The notes under the pieces were generated by a model. That model did no database searches. It worked only from the letters and a program-made list of their open reading frames with translations, and was not told where the DNA came from. A stretch of 64,000 bases of DNA. It comes from Pseudomonas aestuarii (GTDB lineage: Bacteria; Pseudomonadota; Gammaproteobacteria; Pseudomonadales; Pseudomonadaceae). The position numbers and the translations under genes were made by a program. This document shows positions 28,779-37,998 of the stretch, in pieces. Where the stretch lies: NCBI RefSeq assembly GCF_027988105.1, contig NZ_JAQJZJ010000002.1, positions 372,001 to 436,000 on the forward strand. Reading direction: 5' to 3'. Each line of letters opens with the position of its first letter. Within the stretch, counting starts at the first letter, position 1.

Positions 28779-31052
28779 TCAGCCTTGCGCGGTCAAACGC
28801 CAGGCGCGGTGGATTTTCGGATTGCGGGCAAAATCCGGATCCAGGGTCGCAGCGCTGATTTCCTCCAGGCCATAACGCGCCGCCAGCCCCTCATCGAGCT
28901 GGAACTTGCGGAAGTTATTGGAGAAATACAACACGCCGCCCGGCGCCAGGCGCGCCATGGCCAGGTCGATCAACTGCACGTGGTCGCGCTGGATGTCGAA
29001 CACGCCTTCCATGCGCTTGGAGTTGGAGAAGGTCGGCGGGTCGATGAAGATCAGGTCGTATTCACCGCGATCCTCCTCCAGCCAGCCCATCACATCGGCC
29101 TGCTCCAGTCGGTTCTTGTCCGAGAAGCCATTGAGCGACAGGTTGCGCCGCGCCCAGTCCAGGTAAGTCTTCGACAAATCGACGCTGGTGGTGCTGCGCG
29201 CGCCGCCCTTGGCTGCATGCACGGTCGCCGTGGCAGTGTAGCAATAGAGGTTGAGGAACCGCTTGCCGGCCGCCTCTCGCTGGATCCGCAGGCGCAACGG
29301 CCGGTGATCGAGAAACAGCCCGGTGTCGAGGTAATCGGTAAGGTTGACCAACAGCTTGACCCCGCCCTCGCCAACCTCCATGAACTGGCCCTGAGTCGCC
29401 TGACGCTGGTACTGCTTGGTACCGCTCTGGCGCTCGCGACGTTTGATCACCACCTTGCTCTTGTCGACGCCCAGCGCCTGCGGAATCGCGGCGATGGCAT
29501 CAAACATTCGGGCTTTGGCTTTCTCAGGATCAATGGACTTGGGTGCGGCATATTCCTGCACATGCACCCAATCACCATACAAATCCACCGCCATGGAATA
29601 TTCCGGCATATCGGCATCATATAGGCGGTAGCACTCAACGCCGTCCTTGCGTGCCCACTTACCCAGCTGCTTGAGGTTCTTCTGCAGGCGGTTGGCAAAC
29701 ATCTGCCCGCCTTCACTCAAGCGCGCCTGCTCGACCACCGGAGCAGGTGCCGGAGTCGGTTTGATCGGGTTGCCATTCTTGTTGTACTGGCGCTCCAGCG
29801 GCTCCAGCGGGGATTTGTCAGCTTCGGCCTGCTCGCGCTCGCGTTCACGCTGCTCGGGCGTACGTCGCTCGCCGGTGACGAACTGCTCCGGCTGCACCTT
29901 GATCAGCAGCAACTTGCACGGCAAGGCGCCGTTCCAGAAGGCGTACTGCTTGTGACTGCGAATGCCCATGCGCTTGCCCAGATCCGGCGCGCCGGTGAAC
30001 ACTGCCGCCTCCCAGCCCATGCAGGCCTGGCGCAGACGTTCGCCGAGGTTCTGGTAGAGATAGAGCAGGCTGGCTTCATCACCCAGGCGCTCGCCATAGG
30101 GTGGGTTGCAGATCACCAGGCCTTTCTGATTCTGGTCGGGGCGCGGCTCGAAGGTCGCCAACTCGCCCTGGTAGACCTTGATCCAGTGGCTCAGTCCGGC
30201 CCGCTCGATGTTGTTGCGCGCCGGCTGAATCAGCCGCGGATCGGCCTCGTAACCACGAATCCACAACGGCGGCCTGGCCAGCCCTTCGGTCGCACGCTGC
30301 TCGGCTTCGGCATGCAGCTTCTTCCACAAGGCCGGCACATGGCCCAGCCAGTGGCTGAAGCCCCACAGCTCGCGCTTGAGGTTCGGCGCGATGTCGGCGG
30401 CGATCATGGCCGCTTCCACCAGGAAGGTGCCGACCCCGCACATGGGATCGGCCAGGGCGCCGCCCTCGGCGGCAATACGCGGCCAGCCGGCACGCAGCAG
30501 CACCGCGGCGGCGAGGTTTTCCTTCAGCGGCGCGGCGCCCTGCTGCAGGCGATAACCGCGCTGGTGCAGGCTATGCCCGGACAGGTCGAGGGAGAGAATC
30601 GCTTCGCCGCGATCCAGGCGCAGGTGCACGCGCATGTCGGGATTGAGCTTGTCGATCGACGGCCGCGTGCCGTCCTTCTGCCGCAACTTGTCGACGATGG
30701 CATCCTTGACCTTCAACGCCCCGAAGTGGGTGTTGTCGATCCCCGAACCATTGCCGCTGAACTCCACGGCCAGGCTGCCGTTGGGTTCCAGGTGCTCGAA
30801 CCAGTCGACCTCCAGTACGCCTTCGTAAAGGCTTTCGGCGTCCTGGATCGGGAAGCGCTTGAGCACCAGCAATACCCGATTGGCCAGGCGCGACCACAGG
30901 CACAGGCGATAAGCCGTCTCCAGCTCGGCGACTCCCCGAATGGCGGATGTATGCTCGCGCGCCTCCTCGAGCCCCAGGTTGCCGGCTTCTTCAAGCAGCA
31001 AGCCCTCCAGGCCCTTGGGGCAGGTGAGAAAGAGTTCGTAACGATCCGACAT
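28779..31052 (-). CDS. rlmL: bifunctional 23S rRNA methyltransferase RlmKL
   Basis: The 757-residue fused enzyme makes m2G2445 (RlmL part) and m7G2069 (RlmK part) in 23S rRNA. The N-terminal THUMP domain (about 1-160) is followed by the RlmL methyltransferase with the catalytic LVICNPPYGERLG motif (about residue 310). A linker rich in Glu/Arg/Pro leads to the C-terminal RlmK domain with SAM motif FLNLYCYTATATVHAAKGGA and LIFIDPPTFSNSKRMEG. Length is as expected for the gammaproteobacterial fusion. It is a single leftward gene, divergent from rmf. Confidence 0.96.
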   Translation of the reverse strand: MSDRYELFLTCPKGLEGLLLEEAGNLGLEEAREHTSAIRGVAELETAYRLCLWSRLANRVLLVLKRFPIQDAESLYEGVLEVDWFEHLEPNGSLAVEFSGNGSGIDNTHFGALKVKDAIVDKLRQKDGTRPSIDKLNPDMRVHLRLDRGEAILSLDLSGHSLHQRGYRLQQGAAPLKENLAAAVLLRAGWPRIAAEGGALADPMCGVGTFLVEAAMIAADIAPNLKRELWGFSHWLGHVPALWKKLHAEAEQRATEGLARPPLWIRGYEADPRLIQPARNNIERAGLSHWIKVYQGELATFEPRPDQNQKGLVICNPPYGERLGDEASLLYLYQNLGERLRQACMGWEAAVFTGAPDLGKRMGIRSHKQYAFWNGALPCKLLLIKVQPEQFVTGERRTPEQREREREQAEADKSPLEPLERQYNKNGNPIKPTPAPAPVVEQARLSEGGQMFANRLQKNLKQLGKWARKDGVECYRLYDADMPEYSMAVDLYGDWVHVQEYAAPKSIDPEKAKARMFDAIAAIPQALGVDKSKVVIKRRERQSGTKQYQRQATQGQFMEVGEGGVKLLVNLTDYLDTGLFLDHRPLRLRIQREAAGKRFLNLYCYTATATVHAAKGGARSTTSVDLSKTYLDWARRNLSLNGFSDKNRLEQADVMGWLEEDRGEYDLIFIDPPTFSNSKRMEGVFDIQRDHVQLIDLAMARLAPGGVLYFSNNFRKFQLDEGLAARYGLEEISAATLDPDFARNPKIHRAWRLTAQG

Positions 31053-31494
31053 GGGAATATCCAGTGCCTAAGGCAATAAACGGCAGGTGAACGAGTCAAC
31101 ACGGCCAAAATAAGTGACAAAACGTCGCAAGGCGACCCTTCATCGGAATAAACAGAGCATGCAACTGCGAGTAATTCGCGGTGGCAAAACACCAGTACGC
31201 AGGCTGCAAACGCCCGTATCATCGGTGGCGGCACCAAGAAACAGAATCTTTTGCATGTCGCCTTATGGCTTGAGCGGCAAAAGTGTTACTTCCTTATGAC
31301 AAAACGATCATTCCCAGGCACCCAAGCATTCGATAGAAATCTACCCAGGCCTTCGTTGCAACGACGAGGGCACGAGGCAGAACCGCCACGCCGGCAGCGG
31401 ATTTCTCCTCTGGCAGATATTTCTGCCTGACCTCGCGACGACGAGGTCGCCGAGGTCTAAGGGACATTACAGTCAACATTGAGGGCAGCACCCT
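31053..31494. other. 442-base divergent region between rlmKL and rmf, with long structured rmf leader
   Basis: No convincing gene is present. The half next to rmf contains several potential hairpins: a CGTTGCAACG palindrome (31354-31363), GGCAGATATTTCTGCC (about 31411-31426), and repeated CGACGAGG motifs. The rmf ribosome-binding site GAGGG lies in AGGG-CAGCA-CCCT, directly before the ATG, so it could be partly sequestered. The promoters of both genes must be here, but I cannot place them reliably. Confidence 0.5.
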
Positions 31495-31710
31495 ATGAGA
31501 AGACTTAAGCGTGATCCGTTAGAAAAAGCTTTTTTGCGCGGCTACCAATACGGCATCCATGGCAAATCCCGCGAAATGTGTCCTTTTACTCTTCCTTCGG
31601 TTCGTCAAGCCTGGTTAAACGGCTGGCGCGAAGGCCGCGGTGACAACTGGGACGGACTGACCGGTACCGCCGGCATCCATCGACTCAACGAACTTCACGC
31701 TGTCGGCTAA
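31495..31710 (+). CDS. rmf: ribosome modulation factor
   Basis: The 71-residue basic protein starts MRRLKRDPLEKAFLRGYQYG and contains GKSREMCPF and RQAWLNGWREGR, the Rmf signature. Rmf converts 70S ribosomes to inactive 100S dimers in slow-growing or stressed cells, with HPF. The length is slightly longer than the E. coli protein through its C-terminal tail. It is a monocistronic gene with a strong terminator and a long leader; stringent or growth-phase control is known for the family. Confidence 0.97.
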   Translation: MRRLKRDPLEKAFLRGYQYGIHGKSREMCPFTLPSVRQAWLNGWREGRGDNWDGLTGTAGIHRLNELHAVG

Positions 31711-31787
31711 CAGGCTACTAACCAACCCTAGGGAACTATTACCGACTTCACATGCACGCCCCATCCGGGCGGCGGGCGAGAGCCCAG

Positions 31788-31813
31788 GGGCTCCTTCAGG
31801 GAGCCCTTTTTTA
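31788..31813 (+). terminator. Rho-independent terminator of rmf
   Basis: GGGCTCC-TTCAG-GGAGCCC is followed by six T, about 80 bases after the rmf stop. The stem is perfect. Confidence 0.9.
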
Positions 31814-31864
31814 TTGCCTGCGCGACCGAGCCCGCTAAGCATTCCCGACCATCAGCAATGCCGC

Positions 31865-32893
31865 TCAAGCCTGGCGCGGCAAGCCGGCAATCGCATCCAC
31901 CGCCTCGCGGATCAGTGCCGGGCCCTTGTAAATGAACCCGGAATAAATCTGCACCAGACTCGCCCCGGCGGCGATTTTCTCGCCAGCGTGCTTGCCTTCG
32001 GTGATGCCGCCTACGGCAATGATCGGCAAACGCCCCGCCAGTTCGGCAGCCAGAACCTTGACGATATGGGTGCTCTTGTCGCGTACCGGCGCGCCGGACA
32101 AGCCGCCAGCCTCGTCGCCGAACTCCAGGCCCTGGACGCCTTCACGGCCCAGGGTGGTATTGGTGGCAATCACCGCATCCATGCCGGCCTCGACCAGCGC
32201 CCTGGCCACCTCGACGGTCTCTTCGTCGCTCATGTCCGGGGCGATTTTGATGGCCAGCGGCACGCGCTTGCCATGCTGCCGGGTCAGGTCTTCCTGACGC
32301 AGGCGCAAGGCTTCGAGCAGTTGCTTGAGCGAGTCGCCGAACTGCAGGCTGCGCAAGCCCGGGGTATTCGGCGAGCTGACGTTGACCGTCACGTAACTGG
32401 CGTGGGCATAGACCTTGTCCAGGCACAGCAAGTAATCGTCCACCGCTCGCTCGACCGGGGTATCGAAGTTCTTGCCGATATTGATGCCCAGCACGCCCCG
32501 GTACTTGGCCGCCTGCACCCTGGCCAGCAGATGGTCGACACCGAGGTTATTGAAGCCCATGCGATTGATGATGGCCTCGGCTTCCGGCAGGCGGAACAGC
32601 CGCGGCTTGGGGTTACCCGGCTGCGGACGCGGCGTCACGGTGCCAATCTCGACGAAGCCAAAACCCAGCTGGGCAAAACCGTCGATGGCATCGCCATTCT
32701 TGTCCAGACCCGCCGCCAAGCCGACCGGATTGGCGAATTCCAACCCCATCACCTTGACTGGCAAACTCGCCGGCGCCTTGCACAGCAGGCCATTGAGCCC
32801 CAAACGTCCACCAGCACCGACCAGATCGATGGTCAGCTCGTGGGAGGTTTCCGGGGAGAGTTTGAACAGTAGCTGGCGGGCCAGGGTATACAT
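31865..32893 (-). CDS. pyrD: dihydroorotate dehydrogenase (quinone), class 2
   Basis: The 342-residue FMN enzyme oxidises dihydroorotate to orotate in pyrimidine synthesis, passing electrons to membrane quinone. The short N-terminal amphipathic helix ([20 protein letters not shown]) is typical of class 2 membrane association. [10 protein letters not shown], the catalytic Ser in [20 protein letters not shown], and the FMN-phosphate binding [21 protein letters not shown] are all present. The start is the ATG at 32893; the open frame to 32998 is an extension without the family's N-terminus. It converges with rmf. Confidence 0.97.
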   Translation of the reverse strand: MYTLARQLLFKLSPETSHELTIDLVGAGGRLGLNGLLCKAPASLPVKVMGLEFANPVGLAAGLDKNGDAIDGFAQLGFGFVEIGTVTPRPQPGNPKPRLFRLPEAEAIINRMGFNNLGVDHLLARVQAAKYRGVLGINIGKNFDTPVERAVDDYLLCLDKVYAHASYVTVNVSSPNTPGLRSLQFGDSLKQLLEALRLRQEDLTRQHGKRVPLAIKIAPDMSDEETVEVARALVEAGMDAVIATNTTLGREGVQGLEFGDEAGGLSGAPVRDKSTHIVKVLAAELAGRLPIIAVGGITEGKHAGEKIAAGASLVQIYSGFIYKGPALIREAVDAIAGLPRQA

Positions 32894-33022
32894 GGGCAGG
32901 CTTAGCTCGATAATGACGAAGTCGGAAAGGCAGCGATTATACAGGCCGGGGGAACAGCTAGCGAGCGAAGGTCGAGCAAGCCCCCTGGCTGACCGCAATG
33001 CCAGCAGAAACGGCGAGCGGCA

Positions 33023-33244
33023 TCAGCCCAGGCGGCGCAGGCTGAGTAACTGGCCGGTCGCGTTAAACTCCAGCTCGAAGCATCCGTAGACGCCGGCGTG
33101 AGTCAAAAACGGTCGAAAGTGATGGGCCGGTACACTGACCCGCCGACCATCGCGACTCTGCACCAGGATGCGGTTCGCCCGCCCCTGATAGACCGCACGC
33201 ATGCGCTCGGCAGATAACGCGAGATCCAGCAGCAGACTGGCCAT
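33023..33244 (-). CDS. DUF2835 family protein
   Basis: The 73-residue protein from ATG 33244 begins MASLLLDLALSAERMRAVYQ. The pattern YQGRANRILVQSRDGRRVSV followed by PAHHFRPFLTHAGVYGCFEL is the DUF2835 family. I chose this start because AGGTG sits six bases upstream; an ATG at 33274 would add ten residues with a poorer site. The function is unknown; in Pseudomonas it lies beside pyrD. It is read leftward, divergent from the gene at 33395. Confidence 0.78.
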   Translation of the reverse strand: MASLLLDLALSAERMRAVYQGRANRILVQSRDGRRVSVPAHHFRPFLTHAGVYGCFELEFNATGQLLSLRRLG

Positions 33245-33394
33245 GTAGGCACCTGGGGAAATGAATGCGCTCATCTTGCCACAAGCAACCACCAATCTCC
33301 GTCCAGAACCCGCCATTTTGAGCAGCAAAGCCTGTGCAACTGCAGCGTGGCTCTGCCACACTTGCGCCGGTGTCCTTGGAGTTCGCACCCGGTC

Positions 33395-34318
33395 ATGAGT
33401 CTGTTCGATCAACCCTCCTCCCTCCGCTCACGCCTTGCCGCCCTGATCCAGCGCCTGGGCTGGAGCGGCCGTGCGCCGCGCTTGATCCTGGAGCGCGCCA
33501 GCCGTCTGGATCTGCCCTTCACTGCCATGCCCTCGACCCGCGACAGCATCTGCTGGCTCGAAGGCCCGCCACTGCAACGCCTGGTCGAACTGCCGCGCGA
33601 TGCTCTGTCCGGCCCGGTGCAGGAAGACAAGGCCCAAGCCCATGCGGTACTTATTCAGATCGTCGAGGTGCAACAGCAGCAACTGGCGTCGTTCGACCTG
33701 CGCCTGATCGACGGGCTGAGCAGCTGCGATCCCGAACAGACCCACTTCACCAACTTCGAGGAATATGCGGCCAGCGAAGCCTGCCGCCAGGTGCGCATCA
33801 TCAGCTACAAGGACTTCGTCAAGACCATCAGTCAGGCCTTGCCCCGCTTCCTCGCCGGCGAATCCATCAGCCTGCGCCAGGCCAGCTGGCACGGCGAGCG
33901 GATATTCTGGGGCGGCGAGCAACATAGCGCAGCCTTGGCCTGCGCCGTCGCCTATGCACGCCGCCGTCAACTGGAAATCCTTCTCCCCGCCGAACTGTCC
34001 AGCTACCGCTTGAGCAGCAGTGGCCTGGCGGAACTGCAACAGCGCTATCACGTCCTGGCCATGCCTGGCGCAGCCTGGAGCGACCCGGCGTTCATGAGCC
34101 TGCTGCTGGATACCGGCCTGCCCTATGCCCGCCTGGCACTGCTGCGCAACCCGGGCGCACCGGAGTTTCTCCTGCTGCCCAAGCACTCCATGGCGGCCAC
34201 CGCCCTGGGTGAAGGTCTGCGCCTGGCCGGCGCACCCGATGTAGTGCGCTACCTGCAAGGACTGGCAGCACACACACCCGAGACAGTGTCGGCCCAAGGC
34301 ACAGCATCGCTGCCTTGA
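33395..34318 (+). CDS. conserved hypothetical protein (DUF6685-like)
   Basis: A 307-residue soluble protein begins MSLFDQPSSLRSRLAALIQR. It has no signal peptide and no membrane segment. A conserved-looking core runs through TPFTNFEEYA-like THFTNFEEYAASEACRQVRI and WHGERIFWGGEQHSAALACA, then ends in an alanine/leucine-rich part. I believe it belongs to the DUF6685 family common in Pseudomonas, but this is from memory. The start is preceded by GGAG about 15 bases upstream and is not certain. It is a single gene converging with ahpF. Confidence 0.7.
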   Translation: MSLFDQPSSLRSRLAALIQRLGWSGRAPRLILERASRLDLPFTAMPSTRDSICWLEGPPLQRLVELPRDALSGPVQEDKAQAHAVLIQIVEVQQQQLASFDLRLIDGLSSCDPEQTHFTNFEEYAASEACRQVRIISYKDFVKTISQALPRFLAGESISLRQASWHGERIFWGGEQHSAALACAVAYARRRQLEILLPAELSSYRLSSSGLAELQQRYHVLAMPGAAWSDPAFMSLLLDTGLPYARLALLRNPGAPEFLLLPKHSMAATALGEGLRLAGAPDVVRYLQGLAAHTPETVSAQGTASLP

Positions 34319-34496
34319 ACACCGCTGTTCACCCGTTAACTGTGGCAACTCGCGTTTGCCGGGTGGCGTTCGGCTTTTGCCCTCCGCCGCTAAATAGACA
34401 GCCTGGGTGGGCTGAAGGCCCAGGGTTACCCTCAACCCCTAAGGGCTACCTGGCCTTTGGCATTCCCAGGCCCGGGATGGCGCTCATTCAGTAGCC
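34319..34496. other. convergent intergenic region between the DUF6685-like gene and ahpF
   Basis: The region holds a hairpin CCTGGG / CCCAGG (34402-34424) and other GC-rich inverted repeats but no clear T-run. It probably ends both transcripts. Confidence 0.4.
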
Positions 34497-36053
34497 TCAG
34501 ACCGAGCGGATCAGGTGATCGAAGGCACTGAGCGACGCCTTGGCGCCCTCGCCCACGGCGATGACGATCTGCTTGTACGGCACCGTGGTCACATCGCCGG
34601 CGGCGAAGATACCGGGCACGTTGGTGCCGCCCCTGGCATCGACGATGATCTCGCCGCGCGGTGACAATTCGATCACGCCTTTGAGCCAGTCGCTATTGGG
34701 CAGCAGACCGATCTGCACGAAGATGCCTTCCAGTTCGACGCGGTGCAGTTCGTCAGTGTTGCGATCCTTGTAGACCAACGCCTGGACCTTCTGCCCATCG
34801 CCCAGCACTTCGCTGGTCAGCGCGCTCTTGATGATGGTCACGTTGGCCAGACTGTTGAGTTTGTTCTGCAGCACCGCGTCGGCACGCAACTGGCTGTCGA
34901 ACTCGATCAGGGTGACATGGGCGACGATGCCGGCCAGGTCGATGGCCGCTTCCACACCGGAGTTGCCACCCCCGATCACCGCCACCCGCTTGCCCTTGAA
35001 CAAAGGACCATCGCAATGCGGGCAGTAGGCCACGCCCTTGCCACGGTAGGCCTGCTCGCCGGGCACGTTCATCTCCCTCCAGCGCGCGCCCGTGGCCAAG
35101 ATCAGGGTCTTGGCTTGCAGCGACGCGCCGCTGTCGAACCGGACTTCATGCAGACCGCCGACCTCCCGGGCCGGAATGATGGCGCTGGCACGCTGCAGGT
35201 TGATGATGTCGACTTCGTACTGCTTGACGTGTTCTTCCAGGGCGCGGGCCAGCTTCGGACCGTCGGTTTCCTGCACCGAGATGAAGTTCTCGATGGCCAT
35301 GGTATCGAGCACCTGGCCGCCGAAACGTTCGGCCGCCACACCGGTACGGATGCCTTTGCGCGCGGCATAGATAGCCGCGGCAGCGCCAGCCGGCCCACCA
35401 CCGACCACCAGCACGTCGAAGGCCGCCTTGGCATTGAGCTTATCGGCATCACGGGCACCGGCGTTGGTGTCGATCTTGGCGATGATTTCTTCCACGCCCA
35501 TGCGCCCCTGGCCGAACAGCTCGCCGTTCAGGTAGAGGCTCGGTACCGACATGATCTGCCGCGCCTCGACCTCTGCCTGGAACAGCGCGCCGTCAATGGC
35601 GACGTGGCGAATATTGGGGTTGAGCACGGCCATCAGGTTCAGCGCCTGGACCACGTCCGGGCAGTTCTGGCAGGACAGCGAATAGTAGGTTTCGAAATTG
35701 AATTCGCCGTCGATGCCCTTGATCTGCTCGATCACATCGGCGGCGACCTTGGATGGATGGCCACCGACCTGCAGCAACGCCAGCACCAGCGAGGTGAATT
35801 CGTGGCCCATGGGAATACCGGCAAAGCGCAGGCTGATGTCCGCCGCCGGGCGATTAAGCGAGAACGACGGCGTGCGACTGTCGCGGCCATCGGTCTTGAG
35901 GGTGATCTTGTCGGTCAGGCTGACGATGTCTTGCAGCAGGCCGAGCAGTTCGCGGGATTTGTCGCTGTCATCGAGGGACGCGACGATCTCGAACGGCAGG
36001 GTGACCTTCTCGAGGTAGGTCTTCAACTGGGCTTTCAGATTGGCGTCCAACAT
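34497..36053 (-). CDS. ahpF: alkyl hydroperoxide reductase subunit F
   Basis: The 518-residue flavoprotein disulfide reductase regenerates AhpC using NADH. The N-terminal double thioredoxin-like domain has the redox pair in [15 protein letters not shown] (about residues 127-138). The C-terminal thioredoxin-reductase domain has FAD motif [22 protein letters not shown] motif [17 protein letters not shown] and the CPHCDGPLF redox centre. [15 protein letters not shown] is the second FAD motif. It lies downstream of ahpC; a strong hairpin between them likely lowers ahpF expression relative to ahpC. Confidence 0.97.
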   Translation of the reverse strand: MLDANLKAQLKTYLEKVTLPFEIVASLDDSDKSRELLGLLQDIVSLTDKITLKTDGRDSRTPSFSLNRPAADISLRFAGIPMGHEFTSLVLALLQVGGHPSKVAADVIEQIKGIDGEFNFETYYSLSCQNCPDVVQALNLMAVLNPNIRHVAIDGALFQAEVEARQIMSVPSLYLNGELFGQGRMGVEEIIAKIDTNAGARDADKLNAKAAFDVLVVGGGPAGAAAAIYAARKGIRTGVAAERFGGQVLDTMAIENFISVQETDGPKLARALEEHVKQYEVDIINLQRASAIIPAREVGGLHEVRFDSGASLQAKTLILATGARWREMNVPGEQAYRGKGVAYCPHCDGPLFKGKRVAVIGGGNSGVEAAIDLAGIVAHVTLIEFDSQLRADAVLQNKLNSLANVTIIKSALTSEVLGDGQKVQALVYKDRNTDELHRVELEGIFVQIGLLPNSDWLKGVIELSPRGEIIVDARGGTNVPGIFAAGDVTTVPYKQIVIAVGEGAKASLSAFDHLIRSV

Positions 36054-36087
36054 GATTCAGGTATCCCTTTTTAACGAAATTCAGACA

Positions 36088-36118
36088 CAAAAACGCCCGG
36101 GCGGATCGCGCCCGGGCG
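36088..36118 (-). terminator. terminator/attenuator between ahpC and ahpF
   Basis: Read leftward, CGCCCGGGC / GCCCGGGCG forms a 9-bp GC stem followed by GTTTTTGT. It lies about 105 bases after ahpC and 35 bases before ahpF, so it should end most ahpC transcripts while allowing some read-through. Confidence 0.8.
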
Positions 36119-36224
36119 TCGGGCACTAGCAGGGCTGGGGTACAGCCCTAGCAGCGCGTTGGTTTGGCGGGAAAACGCTGGTGAAAGCTGCCGTATCGAA
36201 GCGCAGCAGCTTTGCGACCGCTTT

Positions 36225-36788
36225 TTAGATCTTGCCAACCAGGTCCAGGGAAGGAGCCAGAGTGGCCTCGCCTTCCTTCCACTTGGCCGGGCAGACTTCG
36301 CCCGGATGAGCGGCGGTGTACTGAGCAGCTTTCAGCTTGCGCAGGGTTTCGGATACGTCGCGGGCGATTTCGTTGGAATGGATTTCCACGGTCTTGATCA
36401 CGCCTTCCGGGTTGATCAGGAAGGTGCCGCGCAGCGCCAGACCTTCTTCGGCTATGTGCACGCCGAAAGCGTTGGTCAGGGCGTGGGTCGGGTCGCCGAT
36501 CAGCGGGAACTGAGCCTTGCTCACAGCCGGGGAAGTCTCGTGCCAGACTTTGTGCGAGAAGTGGGTGTCGGTGGTGACGATGTAGATTTCGGTACCGGCA
36601 TCGCGGAACGCGGCGTAGTTATTGGCAGCGTCTTCGATCTCGGTCGGGCAGTTGAAGGTAAAGGCTGCCGGCATGAAGATCAGCACCGACCACTGGCCCT
36701 TGAGAGACTGCTCGGTGACTTCGATGAATTTGCCGTTATGGAAAGCGTTGGCCTTGAAAGGTTGAACCTGGGTGTTGATGAGGGACAT
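36225..36788 (-). CDS. ahpC: alkyl hydroperoxide reductase subunit C (peroxiredoxin)
   Basis: The 187-residue 2-Cys peroxiredoxin reduces organic peroxides and H2O2. The peroxidatic Cys is in MPAAFTFNCPTEIEDAANNY and the resolving Cys in HPGEVCPAKWKEGE, both intact. Length and start (MSLINTQVQPFKANAF) match E. coli AhpC. It is likely OxyR-controlled as in the family, but I do not recognise an OxyR site in the short upstream region. It is reduced by AhpF, encoded next. Confidence 0.98.
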   Translation of the reverse strand: MSLINTQVQPFKANAFHNGKFIEVTEQSLKGQWSVLIFMPAAFTFNCPTEIEDAANNYAAFRDAGTEIYIVTTDTHFSHKVWHETSPAVSKAQFPLIGDPTHALTNAFGVHIAEEGLALRGTFLINPEGVIKTVEIHSNEIARDVSETLRKLKAAQYTAAHPGEVCPAKWKEGEATLAPSLDLVGKI

Positions 36789-36904
36789 CTGTCATTCCTT
36801 GTGAGGGTTGAAAATCTACTGGGGGGCATCTTAGCCACTTCAGCGCAGAAAGCTTATTGATTGCCGCCATGGTTTCGATTGATTAAGCCAATCGATACCT
36901 GCAT

Positions 36905-37870
36905 TCACACTAGGGTCGGATCTATCACCAGCACCAGTTTGCCGTTGACCCGGTTGCTCGCCAGTTCGGCAAAGGCCGTTTGCGCGTCCTCGATCGGGAA
37001 ACTGCGCTCCAACTGCGGCTTGAGCCGGCCTTCGGCAAATAGCGGCCACACCTGCTGCTGCAGATCGCGCAGCAGATCGGCCTTGAACTGATCATCGCGA
37101 CTGCGCAGGGTCGAACCGATCAATTGAATGCGCTTACCCAGCAGCAGCCCCAGATCCAGTTCGGCCTTGCGCCCGCCCATCAGTCCGATATTCACCCAGC
37201 GCCCATCGAGCGCCAGCAACTCCAGGTTGAGCGCGGCGTAGTTGCCGCCAACCGGATCGAGGATCACATCGAAGGGGGCGAAGTCGCGTAAGGCCTGCAG
37301 GTTGTCACCGCCGCGCAACACGCCCGCCTGGGCACCCAAGGCTTCGCAATAGGCCAGGCGCTCGGCAGAACCGACGCTGACCCAACATGGACTGCCAAAC
37401 GCCTTGCACAACTGGATCGCCGCCGACCCCACGCCACTGGCTCCCGCATGCAACAGGACCTTTTCGCCAGGTTTCAAGCCAGCCAACTGGAACAAATTGA
37501 GCCAGGCCGTGGCATATACCTCGGGCAATGCAGCCGCCTCTTGCAGCGAGACACTTTCGGGCACTGGCAAGGCATGCCGGGCATCGATTACCACGTCCTC
37601 AGCCATGCCGCCGCCGCTGAGCAACGCACACACCCGATCGCCAACCTTCCAGTCACTGCCTGCTCCAACCTCGCTGACCACACCGGCGCATTCCAGGCCC
37701 AATATATCGCTGGCACCCGGCGGCGGCGGATACAGACCGGCGCACTGTAACAGGTCGGCCCGGTTCAGTCCGGCGGCTGCCACTCGAATACGAATCTGCC
37801 CTACATCACAGGCCGGGGTGGGCTGCTCCGCCCACTCCACGCGCCCTTCAACGCCTTGCAATGCCTTCAC
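36905..37870 (-). CDS. NAD(P)H quinone oxidoreductase, PIG3-type zinc-less medium-chain dehydrogenase
   Basis: The 321-residue protein of the MDR superfamily has a GroES-like N-terminal domain (AGLNRADLLQCAGLYPPPPG) and a nucleotide-binding domain with LLHAGASGVGSAAIQLCKAF. The structural zinc cysteines are absent, as in quinone oxidoreductases. I chose the GTG start at 37870 (VKALQGVEGRVEW) because GGAGG stands a few bases before it and family members begin MKALQ; an ATG at 37888 would add six residues. It is read leftward, divergent from prc. Confidence 0.88.
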   Translation of the reverse strand: MKALQGVEGRVEWAEQPTPACDVGQIRIRVAAAGLNRADLLQCAGLYPPPPGASDILGLECAGVVSEVGAGSDWKVGDRVCALLSGGGMAEDVVIDARHALPVPESVSLQEAAALPEVYATAWLNLFQLAGLKPGEKVLLHAGASGVGSAAIQLCKAFGSPCWVSVGSAERLAYCEALGAQAGVLRGGDNLQALRDFAPFDVILDPVGGNYAALNLELLALDGRWVNIGLMGGRKAELDLGLLLGKRIQLIGSTLRSRDDQFKADLLRDLQQQVWPLFAEGRLKPQLERSFPIEDAQTAFAELASNRVNGKLVLVIDPTLV

Positions 37871-37998
37871 GCTGCCTCCATAGTGCATTTGAACCGAGCC
37901 CGACGCTTAACGTCGGTCTTTTGCATTGCGCCGATGGAACTTGGCGCCCTGAATGATGGCCTAATATGCGTTATCAATTGTCCCTACGTCGAGTAAGC

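Noticed and set aside
31114..31299. 61-codon rightward frame upstream of rmf
   Set aside because: No ribosome-binding site, composition as in the untranslated leader; treated as noncoding.
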